Positions 1 through 8,040 of a stretch of DNA of 54,594 nt are shown piece by piece. The stretch's first letter is position 1. Each line of letters begins with the position of its first letter. The position numbers and the translations under genes are program-made. Source of the DNA: Cytobacillus praedii (lineage in GTDB: Bacteria > Bacillota > Bacilli > Bacillales > Cytobacillaceae); assembly GCF_001439605.1 (NCBI RefSeq), contig NZ_LMBX01000032.1:1-54594 (forward strand), given 5' to 3'. A model generated the notes under the pieces. The model worked only from the letters and a program-made list of their open reading frames with translations. It searched no databases and was not told the DNA's origin.

Positions 1-92
1 AGTAGTTGTTATTTATGCATACGGTTAAGTGTTTTAAAAGTTACATTTATGAGGATTTTAATGTAACACAAGAGTAATGATGTTTCAAAAAA

Positions 93-124
93 AGAAAATG
101 CACTCTTAGTTGAATGCATTTTCT
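93..124 (-). terminator. Rho-independent terminator of the yjfB-like gene
   Basis: Inverted repeat AGAAAATGCA / TGCATTTTCT (93-102 and 115-124) with a 12-nt loop. Read on the minus strand it ends in a run of T residues. It lies just after the stop codon of the minus-strand small gene. Confidence 0.8.
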
Positions 125-128
125 AATC

Positions 129-302
129 TTAAGCTTTTAAGTCAATTGACTTACCTAAAGTGGGATGAGATGTTTCTAACATTTTAATTAATTCAGCACT
201 ATTTTGCTCTGTAGACTCCATGACTTTTTTTGTCAGAGCAATGCTAACATTTTGTTTAAGTGTAGCTTGATTCATTCCAATTGATAATGCTGCGATATCC
301 AA
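129..302 (-). CDS. YjfB-like small protein (putative motility protein family)
   Basis: Encodes 57 residues beginning MDIAALSIGMNQ and containing NVSIALTKKVMESTEQNSAELIKML split over two helices. This resembles the short Bacillus YjfB family, annotated as putative motility proteins without a proven biochemical role. I chose the TTG at 302-300: an AAAGAGGTGAG ribosome binding site ends about 5 nt before it, and the longer GTG reading would start inside that site. The product is predicted cytoplasmic, helical and without a signal peptide. It is monocistronic with its own terminator. Family assignment is by remembered similarity, so moderate confidence. Confidence 0.65.
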   Translation of the reverse strand: MDIAALSIGMNQATLKQNVSIALTKKVMESTEQNSAELIKMLETSHPTLGKSIDLKA

Positions 303-540
303 AATACTCACCTCTTTTTAATATATCGGATAAGGTTTGAGAAATTAAATAAGCAATTAGTTTAATATTCAACTTAAAACTATCTCTATTTGGAATATCA
401 GCTTGAATAATCTTCATACATATTGCACTCATCTGGTTAGTATTCACATACTTTTGGAAAGAAATATCATCATACGAATAACTTTATAGGATATGCTAGA
501 GTATCTACTCCAAATTAGAACTTACATCTCCAGAATGCTG

Positions 541-992
541 GTGCTTTAAAATAGTTGAAGAAAAATAACTGGAACGAAAAAGGATCAGCAAGCACTAAAT
601 GAAATGTTGAAAATGCTAAGATTCGGTGATCGAGTCGTTTTCTATAAGCTTGATTGAATAAGCCGCAATCGAGCTTGTAGAATTTGTTGAGGAAAAAGGG
701 GTGGAGTTTGTTTCTATCCTGGATAATTATGATACATCTACTGCTTCTTTAGGAAGGTTTTTCTTCCGACCAATGGCTAGTATTGCGGAGTTGGAAAGGG
801 ATATAATTAGTAATGGACAAAAGCAGGATTGAGTGCAGCAGGGGAAGGTGTGGAGAAAGGCGAGTAGCTGATCCAAAGGGTAGCCCTAACATGAAAGATG
901 TATGAATCTAAAGATTACAGTATCAGTCAAATTGTACATGCCACTGGAAATAGTTAGGCTACTTTATATACAAATTTAAAGACGCAAAATTA
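541..992 (+). pseudogene. Decayed serine recombinase / resolvase (Pin-Tn3 type)
   Basis: Translated pieces in shifting frames match the resolvase order: DQQALNEMLKMLRFGDRVVFYKLD then a stop, ISRNR, a frame change, IELVEFVEEKGVEFVSILD, NYDTSTASLGRFFFRPMAS, IAELERDII, and finally a C-terminal helix-turn-helix-like YSISQIVHATGNS, stop, ATLYTNL. The N-terminal part with the catalytic serine is missing, and there are at least three in-frame stops or shifts, so it cannot be functional. It fills the gap between the yjfB-like gene and the orphan gene at 1091. It is probably the scar of a mobile element that brought accessory DNA here. Confidence 0.8.
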
Positions 993-1090
993 ATAGGCTG
1001 TTTAATTAAGTCTTTTCTTTTTTATTTGTTAAAAATAATAATAGTTTTTCGTATGTATAATTAAACTTTTAATTAAAGGGGATAAATAAA

Positions 1091-1609
1091 ATGATTCATG
1101 AGAGTAATAAAATGAATGAACTGGTTATATCTAGAAGTAATTTAAACTTTGGAAAAATTTATTCTAAATCGTATTTTCCTAGTGAACTAGAAGAGGATAT
1201 GAAAAAAGCCAACTTATTATTGATCCCATTTGAGGAGTTTAGCACTTTTGAAGGTCCTGTATTTCCTGAGGAAACTAATAAATTCTATGAATTTATAAAG
1301 AATTATGATAATAAAGAGTTGGTTGGTGACATTTGTATTTCTGATGATGACTATATAGAAATTGAATTTCAGGCTGATTTAATTACTTTAGCTCATATTA
1401 TAGTAGATATTGCGGTTTTTCCTATTACTGTAACCTTAATTGGGAATTATTTAGAGGGCAAGATAGAGGGACGAGAAAATAAATCTGAAGTGAAAGCAAA
1501 GGTTAACTTGAATGTTGTAGCTGGAGATAAATCGATAAATATCTCATACGAAGGAGATGCGGACAAATTTGAGGAAACAATTAACGCTGCTAATCAACCT
1601 GGAAATTGA
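1091..1609 (+). CDS. Hypothetical protein, 172 aa
   Basis: Not recognised. The start ATG follows AAAGGGGATAAATAAA, a fair ribosome binding site. The product is acidic and probably soluble, with one hydrophobic stretch near residues 97-118 (LITLAHIIVDIAVFPITVTL) that could be a membrane segment or buried helix. The last third (KVNLNVVAGDKSINISYEGDA) reads like beta strands. Its base composition is more AT-rich than the downstream housekeeping genes, and it sits directly behind a dead recombinase, which suggests horizontal acquisition. A short possible second gene follows at 1626. I infer no function. Confidence 0.6.
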   Translation: MIHESNKMNELVISRSNLNFGKIYSKSYFPSELEEDMKKANLLLIPFEEFSTFEGPVFPEETNKFYEFIKNYDNKELVGDICISDDDYIEIEFQADLITLAHIIVDIAVFPITVTLIGNYLEGKIEGRENKSEVKAKVNLNVVAGDKSINISYEGDADKFEETINAANQPGN

Positions 1610-1625
1610 TGGGGGATGAAATACA

Positions 1626-1737
1626 GTGGAAAGAAAATATTTTGAGGCATACCTACAACTTGATCGTGCATATATTGAACTATTTTTTTGAGAAGGGTGT
1701 AGCAAAAAAGTTGATGTATCTCATGGGACGATGAGTT
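1626..1737 (+). pseudogene. Possible tiny ORF interrupted in a T7 run
   Basis: A GTG start preceded by GGGGGATGAAATACA opens the reading VERKYFEAYLQLDRAYIELFF, which stops right after a run of seven T residues. Removing one T extends it to ...ELFFEKGVAKKLMYLMGR. The ribosome binding site and amino-acid-like composition suggest a small gene co-transcribed with the 172-aa gene, now frameshifted, or a slippage site. It is very short and unrecognised, so confidence is low. Confidence 0.25.
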
Positions 1738-1786
1738 TCTTCATAAGAGGATTAAATACATGCTCAAATAATCTTTATCATAAAAA

Positions 1787-1814
1787 CAGGCTGTCGAGGG
1801 TTCTCGGCAGCCTG
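1787..1814 (-). terminator. Terminator after the Tyr/Pro-rich gene
   Basis: CAGGCTG...CAGCCTG (1787-1793, 1808-1814), extended inward by CGAG/CTCG, flanked by T runs when read on either strand. It lies just downstream of the minus-strand gene ending at 1827 and could act bidirectionally. Confidence 0.75.
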
Positions 1815-1826
1815 AATTTTTTTAAC

Positions 1827-2111
1827 TTACCGATGTGCTGGTATGGCTGGTATAACGGGTATGGAATGTGTAGGTACATGTATTTGGCCAATGTTAATAG
1901 GTGCAATACTAGGTCCTCCGCCATGCCCAACGTTAAACGGTGTATAAATCGCATTGTTGTATAGATTATGATAAGGGATCGGTTGTCCATGATGGATTTG
2001 CTGACTTATAGGAAAATAGGACGGAGAGACAGGGGGATACCATGGTCCATATGGGACACCTGGGTATCCGTAATAAAAAGGGTCATAAAAGCTATTGGTG
2101 ATTATTGGCAT
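1827..2111 (-). CDS. Tyr/Pro/His-rich small protein, possibly spore coat-associated
   Basis: Encodes 94 residues starting MPIITNSFYDPFYYGYPGVP, then PYGPWYPPVSPSYF, ending with VPTHSIPVIPAIPAHR. The composition (Tyr, Pro, Gly, His; almost no Lys or acidic residues) is typical of Bacillus spore coat or crust proteins and other low-complexity envelope proteins. The start is firm: AAGGAGGCGAAGGT lies directly before the ATG. No domain can be named. Reading frames on the opposite strand across this segment lack ribosome binding sites. The coat role is inferred from composition alone. Confidence 0.6.
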   Translation of the reverse strand: MPIITNSFYDPFYYGYPGVPYGPWYPPVSPSYFPISQQIHHGQPIPYHNLYNNAIYTPFNVGHGGGPSIAPINIGQIHVPTHSIPVIPAIPAHR

Positions 2112-2167
2112 ACCTTCGCCTCCTTCTAATGCAATTTATTCAAAATGTTATTTTAAGGAGCTTGTAT

Positions 2168-2335
2168 TCAAAAATATGGTTGATTACCTAATGGATGCTG
2201 TAAAGTTTGTACACTTCCATAGGCCGTTAGTCTACTGTCTTGAAAAATTGAATCAAATAATTCTGTCATTGCTATTCTGGTCAGAGTATCTCTCATTTGG
2301 TCCAAGGCATCATCCTGCGTATGCTGTTCAAACAT
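2168..2335 (-). CDS. Possible 55-aa ORF upstream of the Tyr/Pro-rich gene
   Basis: Minus-strand reading MFEQHTQDDALDQMRDTLTR continuing IAMTELFDSIFQDSRLTAYG and ending LGNQPYF. The composition looks protein-like: amphipathic helix, then a polar tail. It is oriented with the coat-like gene, whose ribosome binding site begins about 40 nt after its stop. No convincing Shine-Dalgarno precedes the ATG, which weakens the call. Not recognised. Confidence 0.35.
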   Translation of the reverse strand: MFEQHTQDDALDQMRDTLTRIAMTELFDSIFQDSRLTAYGSVQTLQHPLGNQPYF

Positions 2336-2487
2336 GAAGTAAGTGGAATGATGAATAACCAGCCTATCAAATTTTATTAATCTTGAAGTGATTCTTTATA
2401 GAGGAATATAAAGATTAAGAAGGAGTCCCGAGCCTTTTTGTTGAACTGTACAATAGAGGCAGTTAAGGAGAAATGAGAGGTTTCTGT

Positions 2488-4104
2488 ATGACAAAGAATA
2501 ATAAAATGTACCGGATGGGTAAGGTGTTATCCTTGTTCTTTGGCATTTTTGTTCAGATTTACTGGTATAAGATAACGAAAAGGCGAGAAACAGAATGGGA
2601 AAAGCTATGGGGCAAAATCGGAAAAAGAGTGCGAAAGACGCTTTTCGAATTGGAAGGATTGCTCATAAAAATTGGACAAATCATTAGTACCCGGGCTGAT
2701 CTTTTGCCACAAGCATTCATAAGAGAAATAGAAGATCTGACAGATAAAGTTCCTCCTTCAGATTGGAAAGACATTCAAGAGATTCTTGAAGTCGAGTGGA
2801 ACGGTAAAATTACTGAAAAGCTGCATTCAATTAAGCGAGAAGCGATCGCATCCGCCTCTATTGGAGAAGTGTATAAAGGCACGCTCCTAAATGGAGCAAA
2901 GGTAGCAATTAAAGTGCAGCGGCCACATATTGAATCAATTGTTCAAACAGACTTTCGGACTTTGAAAATTGTTATCTGGTTCGCTAATTACTTTGTTCCC
3001 CTGCCAAAGGGATTTATTAATCTTAAAGTTTTGTTTTCAGAGATAAAGCATGTAATAGCGAGGGAGCTTGATTTCTTTAAGGAAAAGGAAACGCTTCTTT
3101 ATTTTAAAGAAAGATTTAAGGAAAGTGAGATGGTTCAAATACCATCTGTTTATTCTGAGCTTAGCACGTCTAAAGTGCTTGTGATGGAGTGGGTAGAAGG
3201 AGTCAGACTAACAGATCACAAAGCAATAGAACAGGTACCGGTCTCACGTAAGGAATTAGCCCAGAGGCTCATCAAGATTTTTCTTCCGCAATGGCTTGAG
3301 CCCGGAATCTTTCATGCTGATCCTCATCAGGGAAATATACTTGTATCGAAGGATGGAAAAATCATATTACTAGATTTCGGGATGGCAGGCGAAATTTCCA
3401 AAAATGATGCATTAGCTTTTCAAGGGTTAATAGAATCCTTCCTTGCAAAAAATTATACAAAGGCGGTTAAATGTTTATCCCGTTTAGGTTTTTTGCTGCC
3501 TGAGGCAGACACAAGAACGATTGAAAAACTATTAGCTGAATGGATGTCTTTTCAGCCCTCTCAGTTAAAAGAAATGGACCTTTTCGCATTAAAAATCGAA
3601 TTGAATGATATGATTCAAGCACTTCCCATTCAGGTTCCAACCCGATTTGTTTTTCTTGGCCGTTCTTTTATCACAATTGAAGGCCTTGTCATCAATCTTG
3701 TACCAGAAGAAGAGCTAATAGATTTAGGCAAGCCGGTTTTTATTGAATGGTTAAAAGGACAAGGGAATAAATGGTCATTTATATGGCAAGTGATCCAGTC
3801 TCAGCCTGTATTTAAAATCTTTCATTCTGTTAATGAGTTCTTAAAGGCACCGCAAAAAATGGAACAGCTAAAGGAAACGGAACTAAGAAGAAAATTCCAA
3901 TTTACAATTTATGAAAATCGGAAAAAGTATTCTTTTCAATTGCTATTGCTAGGATTAATCGGGAGCGGGATTGGAAGTTCTCTCTCAAACCCATTGTTAA
4001 TAAAGCTTTCACTTGGTGTAACTGTTCTAGCAATTACTGGCTATATGATTACAAGCCTGAAGCTCAAAAAATGGATGAAATATATGCATGAAAAGCGAAG
4101 ATAA
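2488..4104 (+). CDS. ABC1/UbiB (AarF) family atypical protein kinase-like protein
   Basis: A 538-residue protein kinase-like (UbiB/ADCK) protein. Visible signatures: the family-specific KxGQ motif (LLIKIGQIISTRADLLP), the Ala-rich nucleotide loop ASASIGEVYKG, the VAIKVQRP lysine motif, the catalytic HADPHQGNIL loop and the metal-binding LLDFGMAG. Two hydrophobic helices lie at the extreme C-terminus (LLLLGLIGSGIGSS and LSLGVTVLAITGYMITSL), so it is probably membrane-anchored. UbiB relatives are ATPases linked to isoprenoid quinone or lipid handling; the role in Firmicutes is not settled. I chose the ATG at 2488 with AGAGG seven bases upstream; an in-frame ATG at 2473 sits too close to AAGGAG. 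Monocistronic. Confidence 0.85.
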   Translation: MTKNNKMYRMGKVLSLFFGIFVQIYWYKITKRRETEWEKLWGKIGKRVRKTLFELEGLLIKIGQIISTRADLLPQAFIREIEDLTDKVPPSDWKDIQEILEVEWNGKITEKLHSIKREAIASASIGEVYKGTLLNGAKVAIKVQRPHIESIVQTDFRTLKIVIWFANYFVPLPKGFINLKVLFSEIKHVIARELDFFKEKETLLYFKERFKESEMVQIPSVYSELSTSKVLVMEWVEGVRLTDHKAIEQVPVSRKELAQRLIKIFLPQWLEPGIFHADPHQGNILVSKDGKIILLDFGMAGEISKNDALAFQGLIESFLAKNYTKAVKCLSRLGFLLPEADTRTIEKLLAEWMSFQPSQLKEMDLFALKIELNDMIQALPIQVPTRFVFLGRSFITIEGLVINLVPEEELIDLGKPVFIEWLKGQGNKWSFIWQVIQSQPVFKIFHSVNEFLKAPQKMEQLKETELRRKFQFTIYENRKKYSFQLLLLGLIGSGIGSSLSNPLLIKLSLGVTVLAITGYMITSLKLKKWMKYMHEKRR

Positions 4105-4222
4105 GCAGATTCAATGAAGAAGATAACAATGCAGACAAATAGCTCATAATCTCTATAGCAAATTTAATCTGTTTAATTTTTGCAATGAATTCTATAAAAA
4201 GGTAAACGTGGAGGAGAATATA

Positions 4223-4852
4223 ATGAATAAGTGGATGGATGTTTCACAGCCTTTAAATAATAACATTCCTGTTTGGCCAGGAGATACGCCTTTTTCGTAT
4301 AAGATCAACTGGAGCAAGGAGGAAAGCGGATCGGTAAATGTAGGTCAAATTACAATGAGTGCACATACAGGCACACATATTGATGCACCCTTTCATTTTG
4401 ATAATGAAGGGAAACGGGTAATAGAGCTGGATATTAATTTGTATATCGGTCCTGCGAAAGTTATCCATCTTACGGATAGGGAGAGCATTTGTGTCGAGGA
4501 TTTGCGCGGTCATCAGTTGTCTAATGTGACGCGTCTATTAATATATACCGGTGCTTGGAAGAATCGTTCAGTCTTTCCTGAAACGATTCCGCCTATTGAA
4601 CCAGAAGCAGCTTCCTATTTAGCAGAACAAGGGGTCAAGCTGCTTGGACTTGATCTTCCATCTGTCGATAAGCTGGATAGCAAGGAACTGCCTGCTCACC
4701 ATGAGCTTACTCGTCATGGACTACATATTTTGGAAGGGCTTGTTCTCGACGAAATCGATCCGGGAAACTATGAACTAGCAGCTCTACCATTACCTCTCTC
4801 AGAAGCTGACGGCAGTCCAGTACGGGCAGTCTTGAGAAAAATAGAGGAGTAA
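4223..4852 (+). CDS. Cyclase / kynurenine formamidase-like metal-dependent hydrolase (KynB family)
   Basis: A 209-residue member of the KynB/isatin-hydrolase/cyclase superfamily. The metal-binding motif HTGTHIDAPFHF is present near residue 49, with WPGDTPF near the N-terminus and the C-terminal GLDLPSVD...H.LTRHGLHILEGL segment. Family enzymes hydrolyse N-formylkynurenine or related amides with a divalent metal. No other tryptophan-degradation gene is nearby, so the substrate is uncertain. The ATG at 4223 follows GGAGGAGAATATA; a longer GTG reading would include the ribosome binding site. It precedes a metallo-beta-lactamase-fold hydrolase by about 110 nt in the same direction. Confidence 0.8.
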   Translation: MNKWMDVSQPLNNNIPVWPGDTPFSYKINWSKEESGSVNVGQITMSAHTGTHIDAPFHFDNEGKRVIELDINLYIGPAKVIHLTDRESICVEDLRGHQLSNVTRLLIYTGAWKNRSVFPETIPPIEPEAASYLAEQGVKLLGLDLPSVDKLDSKELPAHHELTRHGLHILEGLVLDEIDPGNYELAALPLPLSEADGSPVRAVLRKIEE

Positions 4853-4961
4853 TTCGTTATTTGCAAGAAAAGAGGAAATATGCAAAAATAACAGGGCATT
4901 TACAAGGAACATAATTAATTCACAAATTTAAGCAAAAGAGTTTTAGAAAGGCGGTTCTACT

Positions 4962-5912
4962 ATGGATTTAGGCAGAGGGATATCAATTATAGATGCAATG
5001 GATTTAGGCAAAGAAAAAAGGACAGGCTGCTACATCCTGCATGCACAGGATTTAACAATCATTGAAACTTGTGCAAGTCCATCCATTCCATATTTATTAG
5101 AAGGATTTATAAATCTAGGTATTGATCTAAAAGATATAAAAAATATTATTGTCACCCATGTCCATCTTGACCATGCTGGCGGAGTAGGACTATTACTTGA
5201 AAGCTGTCCGAATGCCAAGGTAATTGTCCATCCAAGGGGGATGCGGCATCTAGCAGATCCTTCAAAATTAATTCTCGGCGCAAGAGCAGTATATGGCGAA
5301 AAATTTGATGAATTATTCGACCCGATTTTGCCAGTGCCGTCCAATCGGTTACTTGTTAAGGAGGACGGGGATACGCTCCAAATCGGGGAAGGTCGGATTC
5401 TGACTTTTTACGATACACCAGGGCATGCGAAGCATCACTTTTCGATCCATGATTCATTGAGTAATGGGATTTTTACAGGGGATACAATCGGAGTATTCTA
5501 TCCACAGCTATTTGATCAGGGAATTGAATTGTATCTGCCATCTACTTCTCCCAATCAGTTTGATCCTGATGCCATGCTCGATTCACTTGAAAAAATTAAG
5601 GCATTAGAGGTTGATCGAATTTATTTTGGCCATTATGGAATGACCGACAATCCTTCTCATGTGTATGCGCAAATATACAAATGGCTCCCAATCTTTATGG
5701 AAGCTGGAGAAAAAGTGTGGAAAGATAAACAGGACGATTCCAATGAAACGAAATGTGAAGCATTATTCCAAAAATTATTTGCTGAAATCCACTCGTTCTT
5801 ATCTGATAAGGAATGCACGTTAGATCAGGAAATGACCGAGATCATAAAGCTTGATTTAAGTGTCGGATCGATGGGAATCATTGATTATTTAGCAAAAAAA
5901 TATCATAAGTAA
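4962..5912 (+). CDS. Metallo-beta-lactamase fold hydrolase
   Basis: A 316-residue MBL-fold protein. The zinc ligands are visible as THVHLDHAGG (HxHxDH), TPGHAKHH, FTGDTIG and the final FGHYG histidine. The long C-terminal tail (about residues 225-316) is helical and typical of glyoxalase II-like or quorum-type MBL proteins of Bacillus. The substrate cannot be read from the sequence. ATG after AAAGGCGG. It follows the KynB-like gene and ends in a terminator hairpin at 5923-5947, so the two may be one transcript. Confidence 0.85.
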   Translation: MDLGRGISIIDAMDLGKEKRTGCYILHAQDLTIIETCASPSIPYLLEGFINLGIDLKDIKNIIVTHVHLDHAGGVGLLLESCPNAKVIVHPRGMRHLADPSKLILGARAVYGEKFDELFDPILPVPSNRLLVKEDGDTLQIGEGRILTFYDTPGHAKHHFSIHDSLSNGIFTGDTIGVFYPQLFDQGIELYLPSTSPNQFDPDAMLDSLEKIKALEVDRIYFGHYGMTDNPSHVYAQIYKWLPIFMEAGEKVWKDKQDDSNETKCEALFQKLFAEIHSFLSDKECTLDQEMTEIIKLDLSVGSMGIIDYLAKKYHK

Positions 5913-5922
5913 GATTTTGTGC

Positions 5923-5947
5923 GGCCAGATGAATCAATTGTCTGGCC
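5923..5947 (+). terminator. Terminator after the MBL hydrolase gene
   Basis: GGCCAGA (5923-5929) pairs with TCTGGCC (5941-5947); a T-rich stretch follows. It overlaps the N-terminal extension of the longest reading of the next ORF, which argues for a later start there. Confidence 0.7.
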
Positions 5948-6014
5948 TGTTAGTTCGTTTTTCGCGACCATTCGTATTATAATGGGAAAAAGGTTGATGA
6001 TATGGGGTGAGAAG

Positions 6015-6626
6015 TTGAACGTACAAGAAATAATCCAGAAGCTTGAGAACCGGAAGCCTGGTATTTTAGGAAGTGAAAGGTTCTCAAAATACTCCGTTTT
6101 ATTGCCTCTCATTCAAAGGAATGATGAATTGCATGTTTTATTTGAAATACGGTCTAGTAAGTTAAGAAGGCAGCCGGGAGAGGTTTGTTTTCCTGGCGGA
6201 AGAATGGATCCTTCAGATGAAAATGAGCAGCACACGGCTGTTCGAGAAACCACAGAAGAACTCGGAATCAGTGAGAAAAGTATCGCTAATATCTCTCCGC
6301 TTGATTACATGATTTCTCCTTTTGGTACGATTATTTACCCATTTGCCGGCTTTATCGAACGTGTAGAGGATATTCGGCCAAATCCAAGTGAAGTGGACTC
6401 GATTTTTACTGTTCCGCTATCCTTTTTAAAGGATTACAAACCTGAGATTTTTCAGGTGGAATATAAAGTAATGCCGGAAAAGAACTTTCCGTTGAATCAA
6501 ATTCCTGGCGGGGAAAATTATAATTGGCAGACAAGAAAGATGGACGAGTGCTTTTACTTCTATGAAGATAAAGTAATATGGGGATTAACTGCTCGAATTC
6601 TAAAGCATTTTATCGAGATTATTTAA
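6015..6626 (+). CDS. Nudix hydrolase, CoA pyrophosphatase type
   Basis: About 203 residues. The CoA-pyrophosphatase signature RSSKLRRQPGEVCFPGG precedes a Nudix box ending in AVRETTEELGI, with the REXXEEXG metal-binding core. Such enzymes cleave CoA and its derivatives to phosphopantetheine and 3',5'-ADP. I chose the TTG at 6015 with GGGGTGAG just upstream; earlier in-frame starts run back into the terminator of the previous gene. It is followed 36 nt later by proC, possibly as one transcript. Confidence 0.8.
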   Translation: MNVQEIIQKLENRKPGILGSERFSKYSVLLPLIQRNDELHVLFEIRSSKLRRQPGEVCFPGGRMDPSDENEQHTAVRETTEELGISEKSIANISPLDYMISPFGTIIYPFAGFIERVEDIRPNPSEVDSIFTVPLSFLKDYKPEIFQVEYKVMPEKNFPLNQIPGGENYNWQTRKMDECFYFYEDKVIWGLTARILKHFIEII

Positions 6627-6662
6627 AAGGTCTAATCACCTTAGAAATAGGAAGTGTTACTT

Positions 6663-7481
6663 TTGAAAAGAAAAATTGGCTTTATCGGATGCGGCAAAAT
6701 GGCGCAGGCAATGATTGGCGGAATATTGCAATCAAATACTGTAGTTCCTAAGCAAATTGTTGCCAGTGCTCAGTCACAAGAAACGATTGATCAAGCAGCA
6801 GCTAAATTTCAGATTCAAGTTACTGCAAATAATAGGCTTGTTGCAGAGCAAGCCGATATTTTATTTTTGGCGATAAAGCCGAATATCCATGCTCAAATCA
6901 TCGAAGAAATAAAACATGTAATCAAGCAAGAGGCAATTATCATTACGATAGCAGCCGGGATAAGCCTGAAGTTTCTTGAGGATTCCTTTAATCGGCAAAT
7001 AAAAGCGATTTGTTCCATGCCTAATACCCCTTCCTTGGTAGGAGAAGGAATGAGTGCCATATGTGCGAATGATTTTGTAACGAAAGAAGAATTAGAGGAA
7101 ATCATACACGTTTTTTCAAGCTTTGGGAAGGTTGAAGTGATTGAGGAAAAATTAATGAATGCCATTCCAGCGATTAGCGGATCCTCTCCTGCATATGTTT
7201 ACATGTTTATCGAGGCTTTAGCTGACGGAGGAGTAAAGAATGGGTTAACAAGAGACCAATCCTATCATTTAGCGGCCCAAGCAGTTCTTGGAGCGGCAAA
7301 AATGGTTCTGGATTCAGGGAAGCATCCTGGAGAGTTAAAGGATGAGGTTTGTACACCAGGAGGAGCAACGATTGAAGCCGTCGCTGAGCTTGAGAAAAAT
7401 GGGCTTAGGGCTGCTGTTTTAGCAGCAATGGAAAGCTGTACAGTAAAAACAAATTCTCTTGCACAAAAAAATAACGATTAA
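6663..7481 (+). CDS. proC: Pyrroline-5-carboxylate reductase
   Basis: A 272-residue P5C reductase that makes the last step of proline synthesis (pyrroline-5-carboxylate to proline, NAD(P)H). Visible: the N-terminal Rossmann motif IGFIGCGKMAQAMIGGIL, FLAIKPN, the conserved SMPNTPSLVGEG, SGSSPAYVYMFIEALADG and the C-terminal DEVCTPGGATIEAVAELE. Full length for the family. TTG start after AGGAAG. Bacillus species often carry several paralogues; which one this is cannot be decided here. Confidence 0.92.
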   Translation: MKRKIGFIGCGKMAQAMIGGILQSNTVVPKQIVASAQSQETIDQAAAKFQIQVTANNRLVAEQADILFLAIKPNIHAQIIEEIKHVIKQEAIIITIAAGISLKFLEDSFNRQIKAICSMPNTPSLVGEGMSAICANDFVTKEELEEIIHVFSSFGKVEVIEEKLMNAIPAISGSSPAYVYMFIEALADGGVKNGLTRDQSYHLAAQAVLGAAKMVLDSGKHPGELKDEVCTPGGATIEAVAELEKNGLRAAVLAAMESCTVKTNSLAQKNND

Positions 7482-7486
7482 ACAAA

Positions 7487-7516
7487 CAGGAGGAGCAGTC
7501 ATTACTGCTCCTCCTG
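7487..7516. terminator. Shared hairpin between convergent proC and the YqzN-like gene
   Basis: CAGGAGGAGCAGT (7487-7499) and ACTGCTCCTCCTG (7504-7516) form a 13-bp perfect stem with a 4-nt loop. A T-rich tract follows only on the minus-strand side, so it probably terminates the small minus-strand gene and stabilises the proC 3' end. Confidence 0.65.
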
Positions 7517-7541
7517 TACTATGAAAGATCAATTTAATGTG

Positions 7542-7727
7542 CTAATTTTTAATGAGTGATTGGTTCAGTCCCGCATATAAATCCTTTATATGCACAGTAA
7601 CAATTTTAGCACCTATTTGGACGTGGACCATGTTGTCAAAAACAGCAGTTACAAGGCCGTTTAATGAAACATTCGCACCAATGTTTAAGTCCTTTTTTAC
7701 GTTCTTGTCTTTTTTATTTTCTGCCAT
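7542..7727 (-). CDS. YqzN/YkzM-domain small protein
   Basis: 61 residues: a Lys-rich start MAENKKDKNVKKDL followed by a small beta domain (SLNGLVTAVFDNMVHVQIGAKIVTVHIKDLYAGL). This resembles the uncharacterised Bacillus YqzN/YkzM domain. A weak ribosome binding site (GGTGTTAAG) precedes the ATG. Convergent with proC, sharing the hairpin between them. The function is unknown; the call rests on remembered similarity. Confidence 0.6.
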   Translation of the reverse strand: MAENKKDKNVKKDLNIGANVSLNGLVTAVFDNMVHVQIGAKIVTVHIKDLYAGLNQSLIKN

Positions 7728-8040
7728 CTTAACACCATCCCATCCAGAATTAGTAAAGGAATCCTATAAAGAATATATCCTTTTAATTGTAAAATAAACA
7801 TGAAATTAAAAAAAGTCTAATAAAAGATTTTTTATCGACAAATTCCCCTCTCTTTCATCATACTCAGTTGGTCAGTAATGGTCAATTAAATAGCCTCGTA
7901 ATAAATGGAATAATCTTTTTCAAGCGTGCATATATCCTATAAACCGTAACAGAAGGGAGGGAAAGCGGCAAGATAATTCCTACTAGATGGATGCGGATAC
8001 AAGATTTAAACAGTCTATTAAAAAGGAATAAGGGGGGGTT

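Noticed and set aside
256..447. Minus-strand 63-aa reading overlapping the yjfB-like gene
   Set aside because: GTG start without a ribosome binding site, overlap with the better supported gene, and unremarkable composition.
7800..8040. S-box, T-box or CymR site upstream of tcyP
   Set aside because: No T-box GGTGG-type motif, no SAM-aptamer core and no convincing CymR site could be read in this 240-bp stretch.
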